Source: Phycicoccus duodecadis | GTDB lineage: Bacteria > Actinomycetota > Actinomycetes > Actinomycetales > Dermatophilaceae | Direction: 5' to 3' | NCBI RefSeq assembly: GCF_002846495.1 | Contig: NZ_PJNE01000001.1 | Span: forward strand, 992,001-1,056,000 | Length of the DNA: 64,000 nt | Shown here: positions 17,201 to 25,527 of the stretch, in pieces | Layout: each line of letters opens with the position of its first letter | Position numbering within the stretch: position 1 is the first letter of the stretch | Notes under the pieces: generated by a model | Databases searched by the model: none | Told to the model about the DNA's origin: nothing | Seen by the model: only the letters and a program-made list of their open reading frames with translations | Program-made: the position numbers and the translations under genes

Positions 17201-17509
17201 TGCCCACAGCCCGGCCTCACGGAGGGCGGCGAGCCGGGCCATGAGGCGCTCGCCGAGCTCGCCGGCCGCCTTGCGGGTGAAGGTGAGGCCGAGGACCTGG
17301 TCGGGCTCGACGAGCCCGTTGGCGACCAGCCACACGACGCGGGCCGCCATCGTCTCGGTCTTGCCGGAGCCGGCCCCGGCCACGACGAGCAGGGGCGCGA
17401 GCGGGGCCTCGATGACGGCGGCCTGCTCGGCGGTGGGGGCATAGGACTGCCCCAGGGCCCGAGCGAGGTCGACCGCGCTCCAGCGCAGGCCGGTGTCGGT
17501 GGTGGTCAC
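14204..17509 (-). CDS. adnB: AdnB: helicase-nuclease subunit for double-strand break resection
   Basis: The 1101-residue protein combines an N-terminal UvrD-like motor and a C-terminal RecB-type nuclease. Intact motor motifs are visible: Walker A GAGSGKT, Walker B LLDEFQDTSEAQ, GDPHQSIYGWRG and AKGLEWDVVAV. The nuclease has GTAFHAWVEQHY and GRIDAVFEE followed by VVDWKTG. AdnB is the lead translocating motor of the mycobacterial AdnAB resection machine. GTG 17509 overlaps the adnA stop, the usual adnA-adnB order. Its 3' end overlaps the convergent phosphotransferase gene. Confidence 0.93.
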   Translation of the reverse strand: MTTTDTGLRWSAVDLARALGQSYAPTAEQAAVIEAPLAPLLVVAGAGSGKTETMAARVVWLVANGLVEPDQVLGLTFTRKAAGELGERLMARLAALREAGLWAPRTDDVAAVLDDGPTVSTYHSYAAGLVREHGVRLGIESESRLLSEAAAWQFAHEAVASWDGDVEGVEKAESTVTTALVDIAGEMAEHLVDVDAVAAHLDEVVATLEAVPRGASRRTAYPAPVRDALAVLRERRAVLPLVQRYAELKRSRDAMDFADQMALAARIAREVPEVGAGERARYRAVLLDEFQDTSEAQLQLLRALFVAPGEPVPVTAVGDPHQSIYGWRGASSTTLDRFRSDFADPEPARVQHLATSWRNDHAVLAVANRVAAPLSASARVPVESLVARADAGPGHVAVARLLTIEDEAEHVAAWLQERRERHRAATAAVLCRKRSQFRPVVDALEARGVPYEVVGLGGLLHTPEVADLVAMLWVVQDPTRGDHLMRLLTGPSCRLGVADLDGLGEWARLRQRQARGSTGEDDRGRDLAPDASERASIVEALHDLPPASWVGDEGQRLSPLALERLDGLGRAVRRLRGLTGLGLAEIAAEAETALGLDVEVLARPGWSPGAARAHLDAFAEVAAAFSTSADRTSLGGFLAWLDAAVDEERGLDLGWVEARPDAVQVMTVHAAKGLEWDVVAVPGMVEGSFPAHSAQTKLADEGWTHGEPNDKGWLVGLDALPYDLRGDADGLPHLPWRSVADWDDLAAAHARFLAEGAAHGITEERRLAYVATTRARRDLLLTAPVWGTASTPRITSRFLTEVRDAGLADLDAPWEPMPPTDDPKPQNPRTAEPVSVTWPEPERSARLAALAGPARAVKESVAALRAGAPDAMATRGRWAEEARLLLGERAARRRGGDLEVELPPHLSTSALVSLADDAEAFTSALRRPMPQPPALAARRGTAFHAWVEQHYARAAIVEVDELPGSADDDAADIGLEPLRQAFLASEWADRQPAEVETSVETVIDGIAVRGRIDAVFEERADGGEPQWIVVDWKTGPPATGAKARSRALQLAAYRLAWARLRGVEPDRVRGAFFHAATGETVWPELPDAAEISRVLAAARPR

Positions 17510-20500
17510 AGCCGCCGGCCCTCCTCGCGCGCCGGGCACGACGACTGGAGCTGGCACGACCCGCACCAGGTCCCGGGGGTGGCGATGAAGGTGGCCGCCC
17601 CCATCGCGTCGGCGGTGGTCTCGAGCAGCTCGGCGGCCCAGCCCGGCTCGGGGTCGTCGGCGAGCGGAGCCTGCACCTGGAGCGTGGTGATCTTGTTGGC
17701 CGCCCGGCCGAGCTGGAGCAGGGCCGCCCCGCCCGATGCACGCCCGTGGGCGGCCAGGGCCCCTGCCTCGACGGCCAGCTGGTAGGCGCCCAGCTGGCCG
17801 TGCCGGCGTACCTCGTCGGCGCTCGGCTTGCTGGCGCCGGTCTTGAGGTCGACCACGCGCACGCGGCCCTGGCCGTCGACCTCGATGCGGTCGACGCGCC
17901 CGCGCACCACGGCCCGGCCGAGGGCGACGCGCATCGCCTCCTCGGAGGCGGCGCGCCGCCAGCCGGCCGCCGACGACTCCGCGACGTAGGTGGCCAGGCG
18001 CCCGGCCATCTGCTGCGCGCGGGCCAGGTCGCGGCGCGAGAGCCAGCCCGGTGGCATCCCGAGGCGGCCCCACCGCCGCTCGATCTCGGCGGCGTAGGTG
18101 GCGGCGTCGGTGTCGCCGAGGTCGTGCGCGACGTCGTGGACGAGGGTCCCGATGTCGGCCGCACCGACCGACGGGCCCTCGCCGCCCGCGGAGCGCAGCG
18201 CCCACTGCAGCCCGCACCGGGCGAACCGGTCGATGGCCGACGGCGACACACCCACCGGCCGGTCGGGGGCGCGCCGCGGACGGTCGTCGGTGGTCTCGCG
18301 CAGGGCCCACCAGCGGCTCGGGTCGGCGCCGGGGACACCCTCGACGGCCAGCCGCGCCAGGGTGGCCACCGCCGCGCCACGGACCTGGGGGTCGTCGGCC
18401 ACCAGCTCGCGGCGCAGCTCTGCGACCAGGCCGGGGAGGGTCGCAGGCCGGGGGACGTCGGTGAAGGGCCGCGGCTCGGTGCGGGGGTCGACGACGTCGA
18501 GGTACGGCGAGGGCTGCTCGTCCTCGCTGCGCACCGCCGTGACGACTACCCGCTCGCGCGCCCGGGTGAGGGCCACGTGGAAGAGCCGGGTCTCGTCGTG
18601 GCGCACCTGGGCCCGGGCGGCGCGGGCGTCGCCGGCCCGGCCGGTGACGACGTCGACGAGCTCGGTGGAGCGCAGCAGCGAGCCGCGCAGCCGGAGGTCG
18701 GGCCATACCCCCTCCTGGACGCCTGCGACGACGACGAGGTCCCACTCGCGCCCGGCCGAGGCCGCGGGCGTCAGCAGGGCGACGGACTCGCCGTCGGGGG
18801 CCCGGGCGACGAGGCTGTCGCCGGCGACGTCCTGGGCGAGCAGGTGGTCGAGGAACTGCGCGGGTGGGGCGGCGGGGAGTCGCTCGACGAACCGGCCGGC
18901 AGCGTCGAAGAGGCCGAGCACGGCGTCGAGGTCACGGTCGGCCCGGCGGCCCGCGGCGCCCCCGGCCAGGGCGCTCTCGCGCCAGGGGCCGGCCAGGCCG
19001 CTGGCACGCCACATGGCCCACAGCACGTCCTCGACCCCTGACCCCTCGGACAGGGCGGCGACCGCGGTGGCCAGCACCCGCGAGACCGCCCGGGCGGGTC
19101 GGGCCTCGGGGCCCAGTCGCTCGAGCACGAACGGGGCCAGCACGGCCTCGGCCAGCAGCACGTCGCTGGGCCGCCCCCCGCCGGACTCGAGCTCGAGGCG
19201 GCGCAGCGAGCGTCGCAGCCGGCGCAGCACGACGGCGTCGGCCCCGCCCACCGGGGAGGTCAGGACGTCGACCAGGGCCGCGGGGTCGAGGGTCTCGGCC
19301 CCGGCCGCGACGCCGAGCGCCATCCGCAGCAGGGCGAGGAAGGGGCGCACGGCCGGCTCGTCGCGGACCGGGAGGTCGGCGGTGGCGGTACCGACCGGCA
19401 CTCCCGAGCCGGTGAGCACCCGCCGCAGGGTGGCCGTGCGCGAGCCGCCGCGCACCAGTACCGCCATCCGCGACCAGGGCACCGATGCCTCGAGGTGGGC
19501 CCGCCGCAGCAGGCCCGCGACCAGCGCGGCCTCCTGGGCGACGGTGCGCACCAGGTGGACCTCGACGGCGCCCCCGTCACGCTCCGGGGCGGGACGGCGA
19601 TGGGCCGGTCCACCGACGACGCCGACGTGCCCGACCACCCGGGTCGCCGCGTCCTGCACGACGGCCGGGCAGCGGTGGCCGGTCGTCAGCACGACCGTGG
19701 TGGCGTCGGGCCAGGCACCGACGAACAGGCGCGGGTCGGCGCCGCGGAAGGTCTGGGTCGAGGCGTCGGGGTCGCCGAGCAGGACGAGGTCGACGGCCCC
19801 GCGCCCCACGACCGTGCGGAGCAGCCGCAGCCCCGCGGGGGTGAGGTCCTGGGCGTCGTCGACGACCACGAGCCGGACCCGCGCACGGAGCCGGTCGAGC
19901 GCGTCGGGGTCGTCCTCGAGGTGGTCGGCGGCCGCGCCCAGGACCCACGCCGGGTCGAACGCACCGGGCGCGGACAGCGCGGTGACCTCGTCGTACTCGC
20001 GCAGCACGTCGGCGGCGGCCACCCACTCGGGCCGCTCGTGCTCGCGCCCCAGGGCGGCGAGGTCGTGGGGCTCGAGGCCCAGCTCGACGGCGCGCATCAG
20101 CAGGTCGCGCAGCTCGCCGCGGAAGGTGCGTGTGGGGAGGGCCAGCTGCAGGGATGCCGGCCACGGGGGCGCCGGGGCCTCGCCCGCGGCGTGGCCGGCC
20201 AGCAGCTCGGCGAGGACGACGTCCTGCTCGGGGCCGCTGAGCAGCCGTGGCGCCGGGTCGCCGACCAGGGCCGCGGCCTCGCGCAGGATGCCGAAGCCGA
20301 AGGACTGGTGGGTGCGGGCCAGCGGGGTGGTGCTGGTGCCGCCGACGCGGGTCGTCAGGGCGTCACGCAGGCGGGCGGCCGCGAGGCGGGTGGGGGCCAG
20401 CAGCAGGCACGCGTCGGCGCGTAGCCCCTCGGCCACCCGCGCCGCCACCACCTCGACGGCCGTGGTGGAGCGGCCCGTGCCCGGCGCCCCGAGGACCCGC

Positions 20501-20598
20501 AGGACCGGCCCGCGGTGCTCGACCACGGCCTGCTGCGCGGCGTCGAGCCCCACGGGGCCGGAGGCGGCCGCGGGGTCGGGGCGGGTCAGGACGAGCAC
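17506..20598 (-). CDS. adnA: AdnA: helicase-nuclease subunit with degenerate motor
   Basis: The 1030-residue protein has a UvrD-like N-terminal motor and a RecB-family nuclease at the C terminus (GTLVHDVAHD, GRVDRIEVD, VVDLKTG, GQLGAYQLA). A cysteine quartet, one in RFARCGLQW and three in TWCGSCQLQSSCP, would bind an iron-sulfur cluster. The motor is visibly degenerate: Walker A reads GAPGTGRST (Arg for Lys) and Walker B reads VVVDDAQDLTP (Ala for the catalytic Glu). This agrees with work showing that the AdnA motor is dispensable. Start GTG 20598. It is co-translated with adnB. Confidence 0.92.
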   Translation of the reverse strand: MLVLTRPDPAAASGPVGLDAAQQAVVEHRGPVLRVLGAPGTGRSTTAVEVVAARVAEGLRADACLLLAPTRLAAARLRDALTTRVGGTSTTPLARTHQSFGFGILREAAALVGDPAPRLLSGPEQDVVLAELLAGHAAGEAPAPPWPASLQLALPTRTFRGELRDLLMRAVELGLEPHDLAALGREHERPEWVAAADVLREYDEVTALSAPGAFDPAWVLGAAADHLEDDPDALDRLRARVRLVVVDDAQDLTPAGLRLLRTVVGRGAVDLVLLGDPDASTQTFRGADPRLFVGAWPDATTVVLTTGHRCPAVVQDAATRVVGHVGVVGGPAHRRPAPERDGGAVEVHLVRTVAQEAALVAGLLRRAHLEASVPWSRMAVLVRGGSRTATLRRVLTGSGVPVGTATADLPVRDEPAVRPFLALLRMALGVAAGAETLDPAALVDVLTSPVGGADAVVLRRLRRSLRRLELESGGGRPSDVLLAEAVLAPFVLERLGPEARPARAVSRVLATAVAALSEGSGVEDVLWAMWRASGLAGPWRESALAGGAAGRRADRDLDAVLGLFDAAGRFVERLPAAPPAQFLDHLLAQDVAGDSLVARAPDGESVALLTPAASAGREWDLVVVAGVQEGVWPDLRLRGSLLRSTELVDVVTGRAGDARAARAQVRHDETRLFHVALTRARERVVVTAVRSEDEQPSPYLDVVDPRTEPRPFTDVPRPATLPGLVAELRRELVADDPQVRGAAVATLARLAVEGVPGADPSRWWALRETTDDRPRRAPDRPVGVSPSAIDRFARCGLQWALRSAGGEGPSVGAADIGTLVHDVAHDLGDTDAATYAAEIERRWGRLGMPPGWLSRRDLARAQQMAGRLATYVAESSAAGWRRAASEEAMRVALGRAVVRGRVDRIEVDGQGRVRVVDLKTGASKPSADEVRRHGQLGAYQLAVEAGALAAHGRASGGAALLQLGRAANKITTLQVQAPLADDPEPGWAAELLETTADAMGAATFIATPGTWCGSCQLQSSCPAREEGRRL

Positions 20599-20661
20599 GC
20601 GAGCGATTCCATCACGCCGCTCCGACAGCGCGGCGTGGCGACCGACGACCGGCGCCGACGG

Positions 20662-22131
20662 TCAGAAGGGAGGCACGTCGGGTGGGGCGGAGGCAGCGAC
20701 GCGGTGGGCCGGTTCGGTGACGCGGCGCGTGCCGGAGGGTGAGGTCCAGGTGAGGGTGCCGTCGGGGTCGAGCCGGGGTCGCCAGCGGCCCTGCTGCTTC
20801 AGCCGGTGATGCCGCCGGCAGAGGCACGCCAGGTCGGTCGGTGAGGTGGCGCCGTCGGGCCAGGGTCTGGTGTGGTCGAGGTCGGTGTACTCGGCCCGTC
20901 TCGTGCAGCCCCACATCCGGCAGGTCCCGTCCCGGGTGGTGACGAAGTCCCGCATGGCCTGGGGTGGGCGGTAGGCGCTGGTGGTGAGGGAGGCGAGGGT
21001 GCCGGTGTCGGCGTCCAGCACGGCCCGCGCCACGTCCAGGGGGAGAACCTTGAGGAGGTTGGCGACGGTGGCGGCGTCGACCCAGCCGAGGCCCGCGAGC
21101 TGGGTGCCGGACACGGCGAACCCGGGCGTGACCTGCGCCATGGGCACCGGGGTGGGGTCCGGGTCGACGGTCATCGTGGTGGTCTCGAACAGCCGCTGCG
21201 CCTCCGGGGGGAGGTCGGCGAAGCGGGTCTCCTCGCCGGTGTAGGCGTCGATGACCGTGTCGTCGTCGCCCCAGGGCACCTCGATGGTCTCGACGATCGC
21301 GGGTTCGGGCGCTGGTCGGTCGGTGACCACCGGCACTCCGAGCGTCACCTGGGCCGACACCGTCACGTTCCGCAGGAGCAGGTCCCCGAACGCGTCCGCG
21401 CGGGCCTCGGAGAGCGTCAAGCTGTCGTCCACCTGCCGGTACTCCCCGGCGAGCTGCTCGGTCGCGGCCCAGGCCGCGGCCACGGTCGCCGTTGGGAGCA
21501 GCGCGTAGACGTCGGTGAGCCCGTCCGGGCCGGGCCGCACCTCCACCGTCCGGGTGCGGCGGGTCTTCGACACCTGCGCGGCGACCTGGTCGGCCGCGAC
21601 CCGGGTCGCGACCCGGCGGACGTGCGCGGTCACCTGCGCCGGGTCCAGGTCCGCCAGGCGGCCGGCGACCTCCGCGTCCACCCGCCCGCACGCCACGACA
21701 TCCAACCCCGCACACGCGTCGACGACCTTGTGCGCCGTCGCCGCCGCCACATCCCCCGCGAGGACCCGGTCGCGGACCAGGGGGAACCGCTCACCGAGGG
21801 CCGCGCCGAGGTGCACCTTCCTTCCGGCCAGCCCCTCCGTCAGGCCAGCTTCGAGAGCGACCAGGCTCGCCGCCATCTGGTCCACGTACCCCACCGCATG
21901 CGTCCGCTCCACCGGCCCGTCCCCCGACAGCCGCACCTCGACCCGCGCCCCCAACGCCGCCGCGACACCCTGGGCGCCCTCGGCCGCGTTCACCACCCCC
22001 TGCAGCTCTCCGGCCAGCTCGTAGCACTCACCGGCATCCAGGCTTCGGCCGTGCTCGGCCAGCGCACACCCCAGCGCCGCGACCTCCGCACGCGCGGCCG
22101 CGATACGCCTGCTGAGCTGCCCCCTGTCCAT
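20662..22131 (-). CDS. DUF222/HNH endonuclease-like protein (13E12 family), intact copy
   Basis: The 489-residue protein has a long helical DUF222 region (about 20-350) and a C-terminal HNH segment with [16 protein letters not shown] and [13 protein letters not shown], whose His/Asp/Cys positions fit a zinc-bound HNH nuclease. DUF222-HNH proteins are multicopy in actinobacteria; their role is unknown. ATG 22131 was chosen (upstream in-frame start 22173). A second copy at 52773-54241 in the same orientation has about nine in ten residues the same over the last 424 residues but is frameshifted. The 5' region is comparatively AT-rich, consistent with acquisition. Confidence 0.85.
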   Translation of the reverse strand: MDRGQLSRRIAAARAEVAALGCALAEHGRSLDAGECYELAGELQGVVNAAEGAQGVAAALGARVEVRLSGDGPVERTHAVGYVDQMAASLVALEAGLTEGLAGRKVHLGAALGERFPLVRDRVLAGDVAAATAHKVVDACAGLDVVACGRVDAEVAGRLADLDPAQVTAHVRRVATRVAADQVAAQVSKTRRTRTVEVRPGPDGLTDVYALLPTATVAAAWAATEQLAGEYRQVDDSLTLSEARADAFGDLLLRNVTVSAQVTLGVPVVTDRPAPEPAIVETIEVPWGDDDTVIDAYTGEETRFADLPPEAQRLFETTTMTVDPDPTPVPMAQVTPGFAVSGTQLAGLGWVDAATVANLLKVLPLDVARAVLDADTGTLASLTTSAYRPPQAMRDFVTTRDGTCRMWGCTRRAEYTDLDHTRPWPDGATSPTDLACLCRRHHRLKQQGRWRPRLDPDGTLTWTSPSGTRRVTEPAHRVAASAPPDVPPF

Positions 22132-22232
22132 GGAGAAATGATACCCGAACACGCGTACGAAGACAAGCGGCAAGCCACAGGAGATCGCCTACCGCAGAAC
22201 ATCTTTCGCGCACTTCGCTCCTTCGCACCGCC

Positions 22233-22658
22233 TCACAGCAGGGCGACGGTCCGCGGGTCCTCGGCGCCCTCGAAGAACCGGTCGAGCACGGCCCGGAACG
22301 GCGCCGCATCCTCCCCCTCGGCGGCGCGCGAGAACACGGTCATCGACGAGCGCAGCTTCATCGCGTCGACCGCGCCGAGCACCGCCTCGGCGTCACTCCC
22401 GCGCACCGCGAGCAGCGCCTCGACGCACGCCAGCAGCCGCGGCCCCAGCACCGGGTGGGCCAGGTACGCCCCCGCCTCGTCGAGCCCGCGCAGCCCGTAC
22501 CGCTGCGACATCCCGCTCGACCCCAGGCCCTCCACCTGCGGCAGCACGAACCAGATCCAGTGCCCGCGCTTGCGCCCCGCACGCAGCTCGCCGAGCGCGG
22601 CCCCGTACGCGCCCCCGGCGTCCTGCGCCGCCACGAACCGCTCGACGCCTTCGACCAT
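22233..22658 (-). CDS. DUF1810 family protein
   Basis: The 141-residue protein matches DUF1810: an N-terminal RFVAAQ segment, GHWIWFVLPQ, GLGSSGMSQRYGL and LAHPVLGPRLLAC. The family is widespread and its biochemical role is unknown. It starts 9 bases after the moeZ stop, so it is probably co-transcribed with moeZ, which is probably chance operon membership and not a functional link. Confidence 0.88.
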   Translation of the reverse strand: MVEGVERFVAAQDAGGAYGAALGELRAGRKRGHWIWFVLPQVEGLGSSGMSQRYGLRGLDEAGAYLAHPVLGPRLLACVEALLAVRGSDAEAVLGAVDAMKLRSSMTVFSRAAEGEDAAPFRAVLDRFFEGAEDPRTVALL

Positions 22659-22667
22659 CCGCCCTCC

Positions 22668-23861
22668 TCAGTACGTGGGCACCGACGGGTCGACCTCGCG
22701 CGACCACGCCAGGATGCCGCCCTCGACGTCGACCGCGTCGACCCCGCGCGCCCGCAGCAGGTCGACCGCCTCGGCCGAGCGCCCGCCCGACTTGCAGTGC
22801 ACGTAGACCCGCCCCGACGCGCCCGGCACCTCGGCGCCGTCGCGCACGAGTCCCATCGGGACGAGTTCGGACCCGGGGATGGCGGCCACGTCACGCTCCC
22901 CCGGCTCGCGGACGTCGAGCAGCACGAAACCGGCTCCCCCGGAGCTCCGTTCGTCGAGCAGCCGCGCCAGCTCGGCGACGTCGACACTCGGACGCGCGAC
23001 CTCGGCCGCCGTCGGCCCCTCCCTGTCGGCCCCGGCCCCCTGGTGCACCGTGGCCCAGCCGAGCGCCCGGGTGGCGTCGGCCCCTGACCCGCACACGCGG
23101 CATCCCGGGTCGCGGCGCACCGGCACGGCGTCCCACGTCTGCCGCAGCGCGTCGTGCACCAGCAGCCGGCCGACCAGCGGGTCGCCGATGCCGGCCACGA
23201 GCTTGACCGCCTCGGTGGCCATCACCGACCCCACGGACGCGCACACCGCCCCCAGCACGCCGCCGACCGCGCACGAGGGGACGGCCCCCGCGGGCGGCTG
23301 GCTCGGGAAGACGCAGGCGTAGCAGGGCCCCTCGCCCGCCCACCACACGGACACCTGGCCGTCGAACCGGTACACCGAGCCCCACACGTGCGGGATGCCG
23401 AGCCGGGCGCAGGCGTCGCCCACCAGGTAGCGGGTCGGGAAGTTGTCGGCGCCGTCGAGCACCAGGTCGTAGTCGGCCAGCACGCCCAGCGCGGTCAGCG
23501 CGTCGAGGCGGTCGCGGTGTCGCACGACGACGGTCCCGGGCGAGATGGCCGCCACGGCGTCGGCCGCCGAGTCGACCTTGGCCCGCCCCACGTCGTCGAC
23601 CCCGTGCACCACCTGGCGCTGGAGGTTGGTGACCTCGACGACGTCGTCGTCGACGACCCCGATGGTGCCCACACCGGCGGCCGCGAGGTACAGCAGCGCC
23701 GGCGAGCCCAGGCCACCGGCCCCCACGACCAGCACCCGGGCCGAGCGCAGCCGCCGCTGGCCGTCCAGGCCGAGGTCGGGCAGCAGGAGGTGGCGGGCGA
23801 AGCGCGTGCGCTCGGGCCCGGAGAGCTCCGGGCCGAGCGGCACCAGCGGAGGTCGCGCCAT
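22668..23861 (-). CDS. moeZ: MoeZ/MoeB: E1-like adenylyltransferase-sulfurtransferase
   Basis: The 397-residue protein has an N-terminal E1 (ThiF/MoeB) domain with the nucleotide motif VVGAGGLGSPALLYLAAAG, DNFPTRYL, and zinc cysteines in CYAC and CRVC. A C-terminal rhodanese domain has the active-site loop CKSGGRS. It adenylates and sulfurates the C terminus of MoaD-type carriers for molybdopterin and related pathways. It corresponds to Rv3206c (moeB1). A TAGGTT box (23873-23868) lies 6 bases before ATG 23861, suggesting a leaderless transcript. MoaE, its pathway partner's partner, is encoded at 2113-2547. Confidence 0.92.
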   Translation of the reverse strand: MARPPLVPLGPELSGPERTRFARHLLLPDLGLDGQRRLRSARVLVVGAGGLGSPALLYLAAAGVGTIGVVDDDVVEVTNLQRQVVHGVDDVGRAKVDSAADAVAAISPGTVVVRHRDRLDALTALGVLADYDLVLDGADNFPTRYLVGDACARLGIPHVWGSVYRFDGQVSVWWAGEGPCYACVFPSQPPAGAVPSCAVGGVLGAVCASVGSVMATEAVKLVAGIGDPLVGRLLVHDALRQTWDAVPVRRDPGCRVCGSGADATRALGWATVHQGAGADREGPTAAEVARPSVDVAELARLLDERSSGGAGFVLLDVREPGERDVAAIPGSELVPMGLVRDGAEVPGASGRVYVHCKSGGRSAEAVDLLRARGVDAVDVEGGILAWSREVDPSVPTY

Positions 23862-23949
23862 GGCGCGAACCTAACACCCGGGACCACGCCGGCCCGCGGG
23901 CGCTACCGCTCCGTAGGATGGCGCGCGCACATCCGCCGACGGAGGAACC

Positions 23950-24570
23950 ATGACCAGCACCGCAGGCCCCCGCAGCGCCCGCATGCCCCGCAGCGAGCGA
24001 CGGGCCCAGCTGCTCGAGGCGGCCCAGGCCGTGTTCGTGCAGTCGGGCTACCACGCCGCGGCGATGGACGAGATCGCCGAGCGCGCAGGGGTCTCCAAGC
24101 CCGTCCTCTACCAGCACTTCCCCGGCAAGCTCGACCTCTACCTGGCCCTGCTCGACACCCACTGCGACACCCTCGAGCAGCTCGTCCGGCGGGCCCTGGG
24201 CGCCACCGACGGCGACAACGAGGCCCGGGTGCGCGCCACCGTGGCCGCCTACTTCGCCTTCGTCACCCGCGAGGACGCCGCCTTCCGGATGGTGTTCGAG
24301 TCCGACCTCACCAGCGTGCCGCAGGTGCGGGCCCGGCTGGACTCGGTCGAGATGGCGTGCGCGGAGGCGATCGCCGAGGTCATCGCCGAGGACACCGGCG
24401 CCGACGACGAGCGCGCCCTGCTCCTCGGCTCGGCCCTGGCCGGGATGGCCCAGGTGTCGGCACGGCACTGGCTGGCGCAGGACGGCGGCATTCCCGAGGC
24501 CGAGGCCGCCGCCATCATCAGCGCCCTGGCCTGGCGCGGGCTGGGTTCGTTCCCCAAGGTCGGCGACTGA
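23950..24570 (+). CDS. TetR family transcriptional regulator
   Basis: The 206-residue regulator has an N-terminal helix-turn-helix: RRAQLLEAAQAVFVQSGYHAA, then IAERAGVSKPVLYQHF. The C-terminal ligand or dimer domain is helical. ATG 23950 follows GGAGGAACC. A TAGGAT box about 30 bases upstream fits a short leader. It is the positional counterpart of Rv3208, next to DUF3107. It is divergent from moeZ, whose start is only 88 bases away, so it may regulate moeZ, itself or downstream genes; nothing in the sequence decides this. Confidence 0.9.
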   Translation: MTSTAGPRSARMPRSERRAQLLEAAQAVFVQSGYHAAAMDEIAERAGVSKPVLYQHFPGKLDLYLALLDTHCDTLEQLVRRALGATDGDNEARVRATVAAYFAFVTREDAAFRMVFESDLTSVPQVRARLDSVEMACAEAIAEVIAEDTGADDERALLLGSALAGMAQVSARHWLAQDGGIPEAEAAAIISALAWRGLGSFPKVGD

Positions 24571-24708
24571 CGGCCGCTCTCGGGCGCTGAGCCCAGAGCG
24601 AACACGGGTCGCCACCTGGAACAGGGTGTCCGGCCCGACGGTTAGCCTGGGCAGGAGTCCCCAACCCGCCGCGGGCCGGTCCCGCGCGTGAACGAAAGGT
24701 CGTGCCCC

Positions 24709-24936
24709 GTGGAGGTCACCATCGGTGTCCAGAACGTCTCCCGCGAGCTCACCGTCGAGACCGACGCCGACGCCGCCGAGGTCGCCCGGGCCGTCGACGC
24801 GGCCCTCGCCAGCCCCGACGGCGTGCTGCGGCTGACCGACACCAAGGGCCGCACCGTGCTGGTCCCCGGCCGCTCCATGGGCTGGGTGCAGGTCGGCGAG
24901 ACCGAGAAGGGCAAGGTCGGGTTCGGCAACGTCTGA
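24709..24936 (+). CDS. DUF3107 family protein (TB9.4-like)
   Basis: The 75-residue protein begins VEVTIGVQNVSRELTVE and ends GRSMGWVQVGETEKGKVGFG, the pattern of the actinobacterial DUF3107 family (Rv3208A/TB9.4). It is predicted to be mostly beta strand plus one helix; function is unknown. GTG 24709 is chosen because homologues start at this VEV; GTG 24688 is in frame. A TAGCCT box near 24643 would give a leader of about 55 bases. Confidence 0.88.
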   Translation: MEVTIGVQNVSRELTVETDADAAEVARAVDAALASPDGVLRLTDTKGRTVLVPGRSMGWVQVGETEKGKVGFGNV

Positions 24937-25019
24937 CGGAGGGGCGGTTCCCCCTTTCGTCGGGGATAAACGTCTCTGACCAGCGCGGACACTGGAGACC
25001 GACCCGCCGTGTCGAATCT

Positions 25020-25048
25020 TTGACGAAACTTCGTCGAAGGTCTAGCGT
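25020..25048 (+). promoter_or_regulatory. Sigma-70-type promoter with embedded inverted repeat
   Basis: TTGACG (25020-25025), a 17-bp spacer and TAGCGT (25043-25048) form the best consensus promoter in the window, about 100 bases before the GlsB-like gene. GACGAA-AC-TTCGTC (25022-25035) is a perfect 6+2+6 inverted repeat across the -35 and spacer, a plausible repressor site. Confidence 0.65.
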
Positions 25049-25145
25049 CGTGGTCGTGCCGGGGTTCCCGGCCCCGGTGCCGAGGCTGACCGCCACGGTG
25101 CCGGAACGGACCACATCGGGGTCACATCCCCGCGAAGGAGGAACC

Positions 25146-25412
25146 GTGTCCATCATCGGTTCGATCATCGCCGGCATCATCGTGGGCATCCTGGCCCGCC
25201 TTGCTCTGCCCGGTCGTCAGAACATCAGCTGGGTCATCACCATCGTGCTCGGCATCCTGGGCGCGCTCATCGGCTGGTTCCTGGCCGGCCTGCTGGGTGT
25301 GCAGACCACCAACGGCGTCGACTGGCTCCGCTGGATCATCTCGATCATCGTCGCCGCCGTCCTCATCGTCGGCTACGAGCGGGTCACCTCCCGCAACCAC
25401 GTCGCTCGCTGA
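25146..25412 (+). CDS. GlsB/YeaQ/YmgE family stress-response membrane protein
   Basis: The 88-residue protein has three hydrophobic helices with glycine zipper patterns (GSIIAGIIVGILA, ITIVLGILGALIGWFLAGL, IISIIVAAVLIVGY). This fits the transglycosylase-associated (GlsB/YeaQ) family of small inner-membrane stress proteins. GTG 25146 follows GAAGGAGGAA at good spacing. It stands alone, with a consensus promoter carrying an inverted repeat upstream and a 16-bp terminator downstream. Function in stress is inferred from the family. Confidence 0.88.
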   Translation: MSIIGSIIAGIIVGILARLALPGRQNISWVITIVLGILGALIGWFLAGLLGVQTTNGVDWLRWIISIIVAAVLIVGYERVTSRNHVAR

Positions 25413-25442
25413 GCGAGCGCACCCGACCTTCCCGGTCGAGCA

Positions 25443-25479
25443 CACGAAGGCCCCCGCCATCTCGGCGGGGGCCTTCGTG
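25443..25479. terminator. Bidirectional hairpin terminator
   Basis: A perfect 16-bp stem (25443-25458 with 25464-25479) has a 5-base loop. It lies between the convergent GlsB-like and ferritin-like genes, so it can serve both. Confidence 0.8.
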
Positions 25480-25527
25480 CGTCATCGGCCGCCGGGCGAT
25501 CGAGCCGGCGCGGGGGGCAGGGCGGCC

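Noticed and set aside
13982..17785. Plus-strand frame of 1267 codons opposite adnB
   Set aside because: It is made of reversed helicase codons, His/Arg/Gly-rich, with no recognisable domain; such frames are expected at 73% GC.
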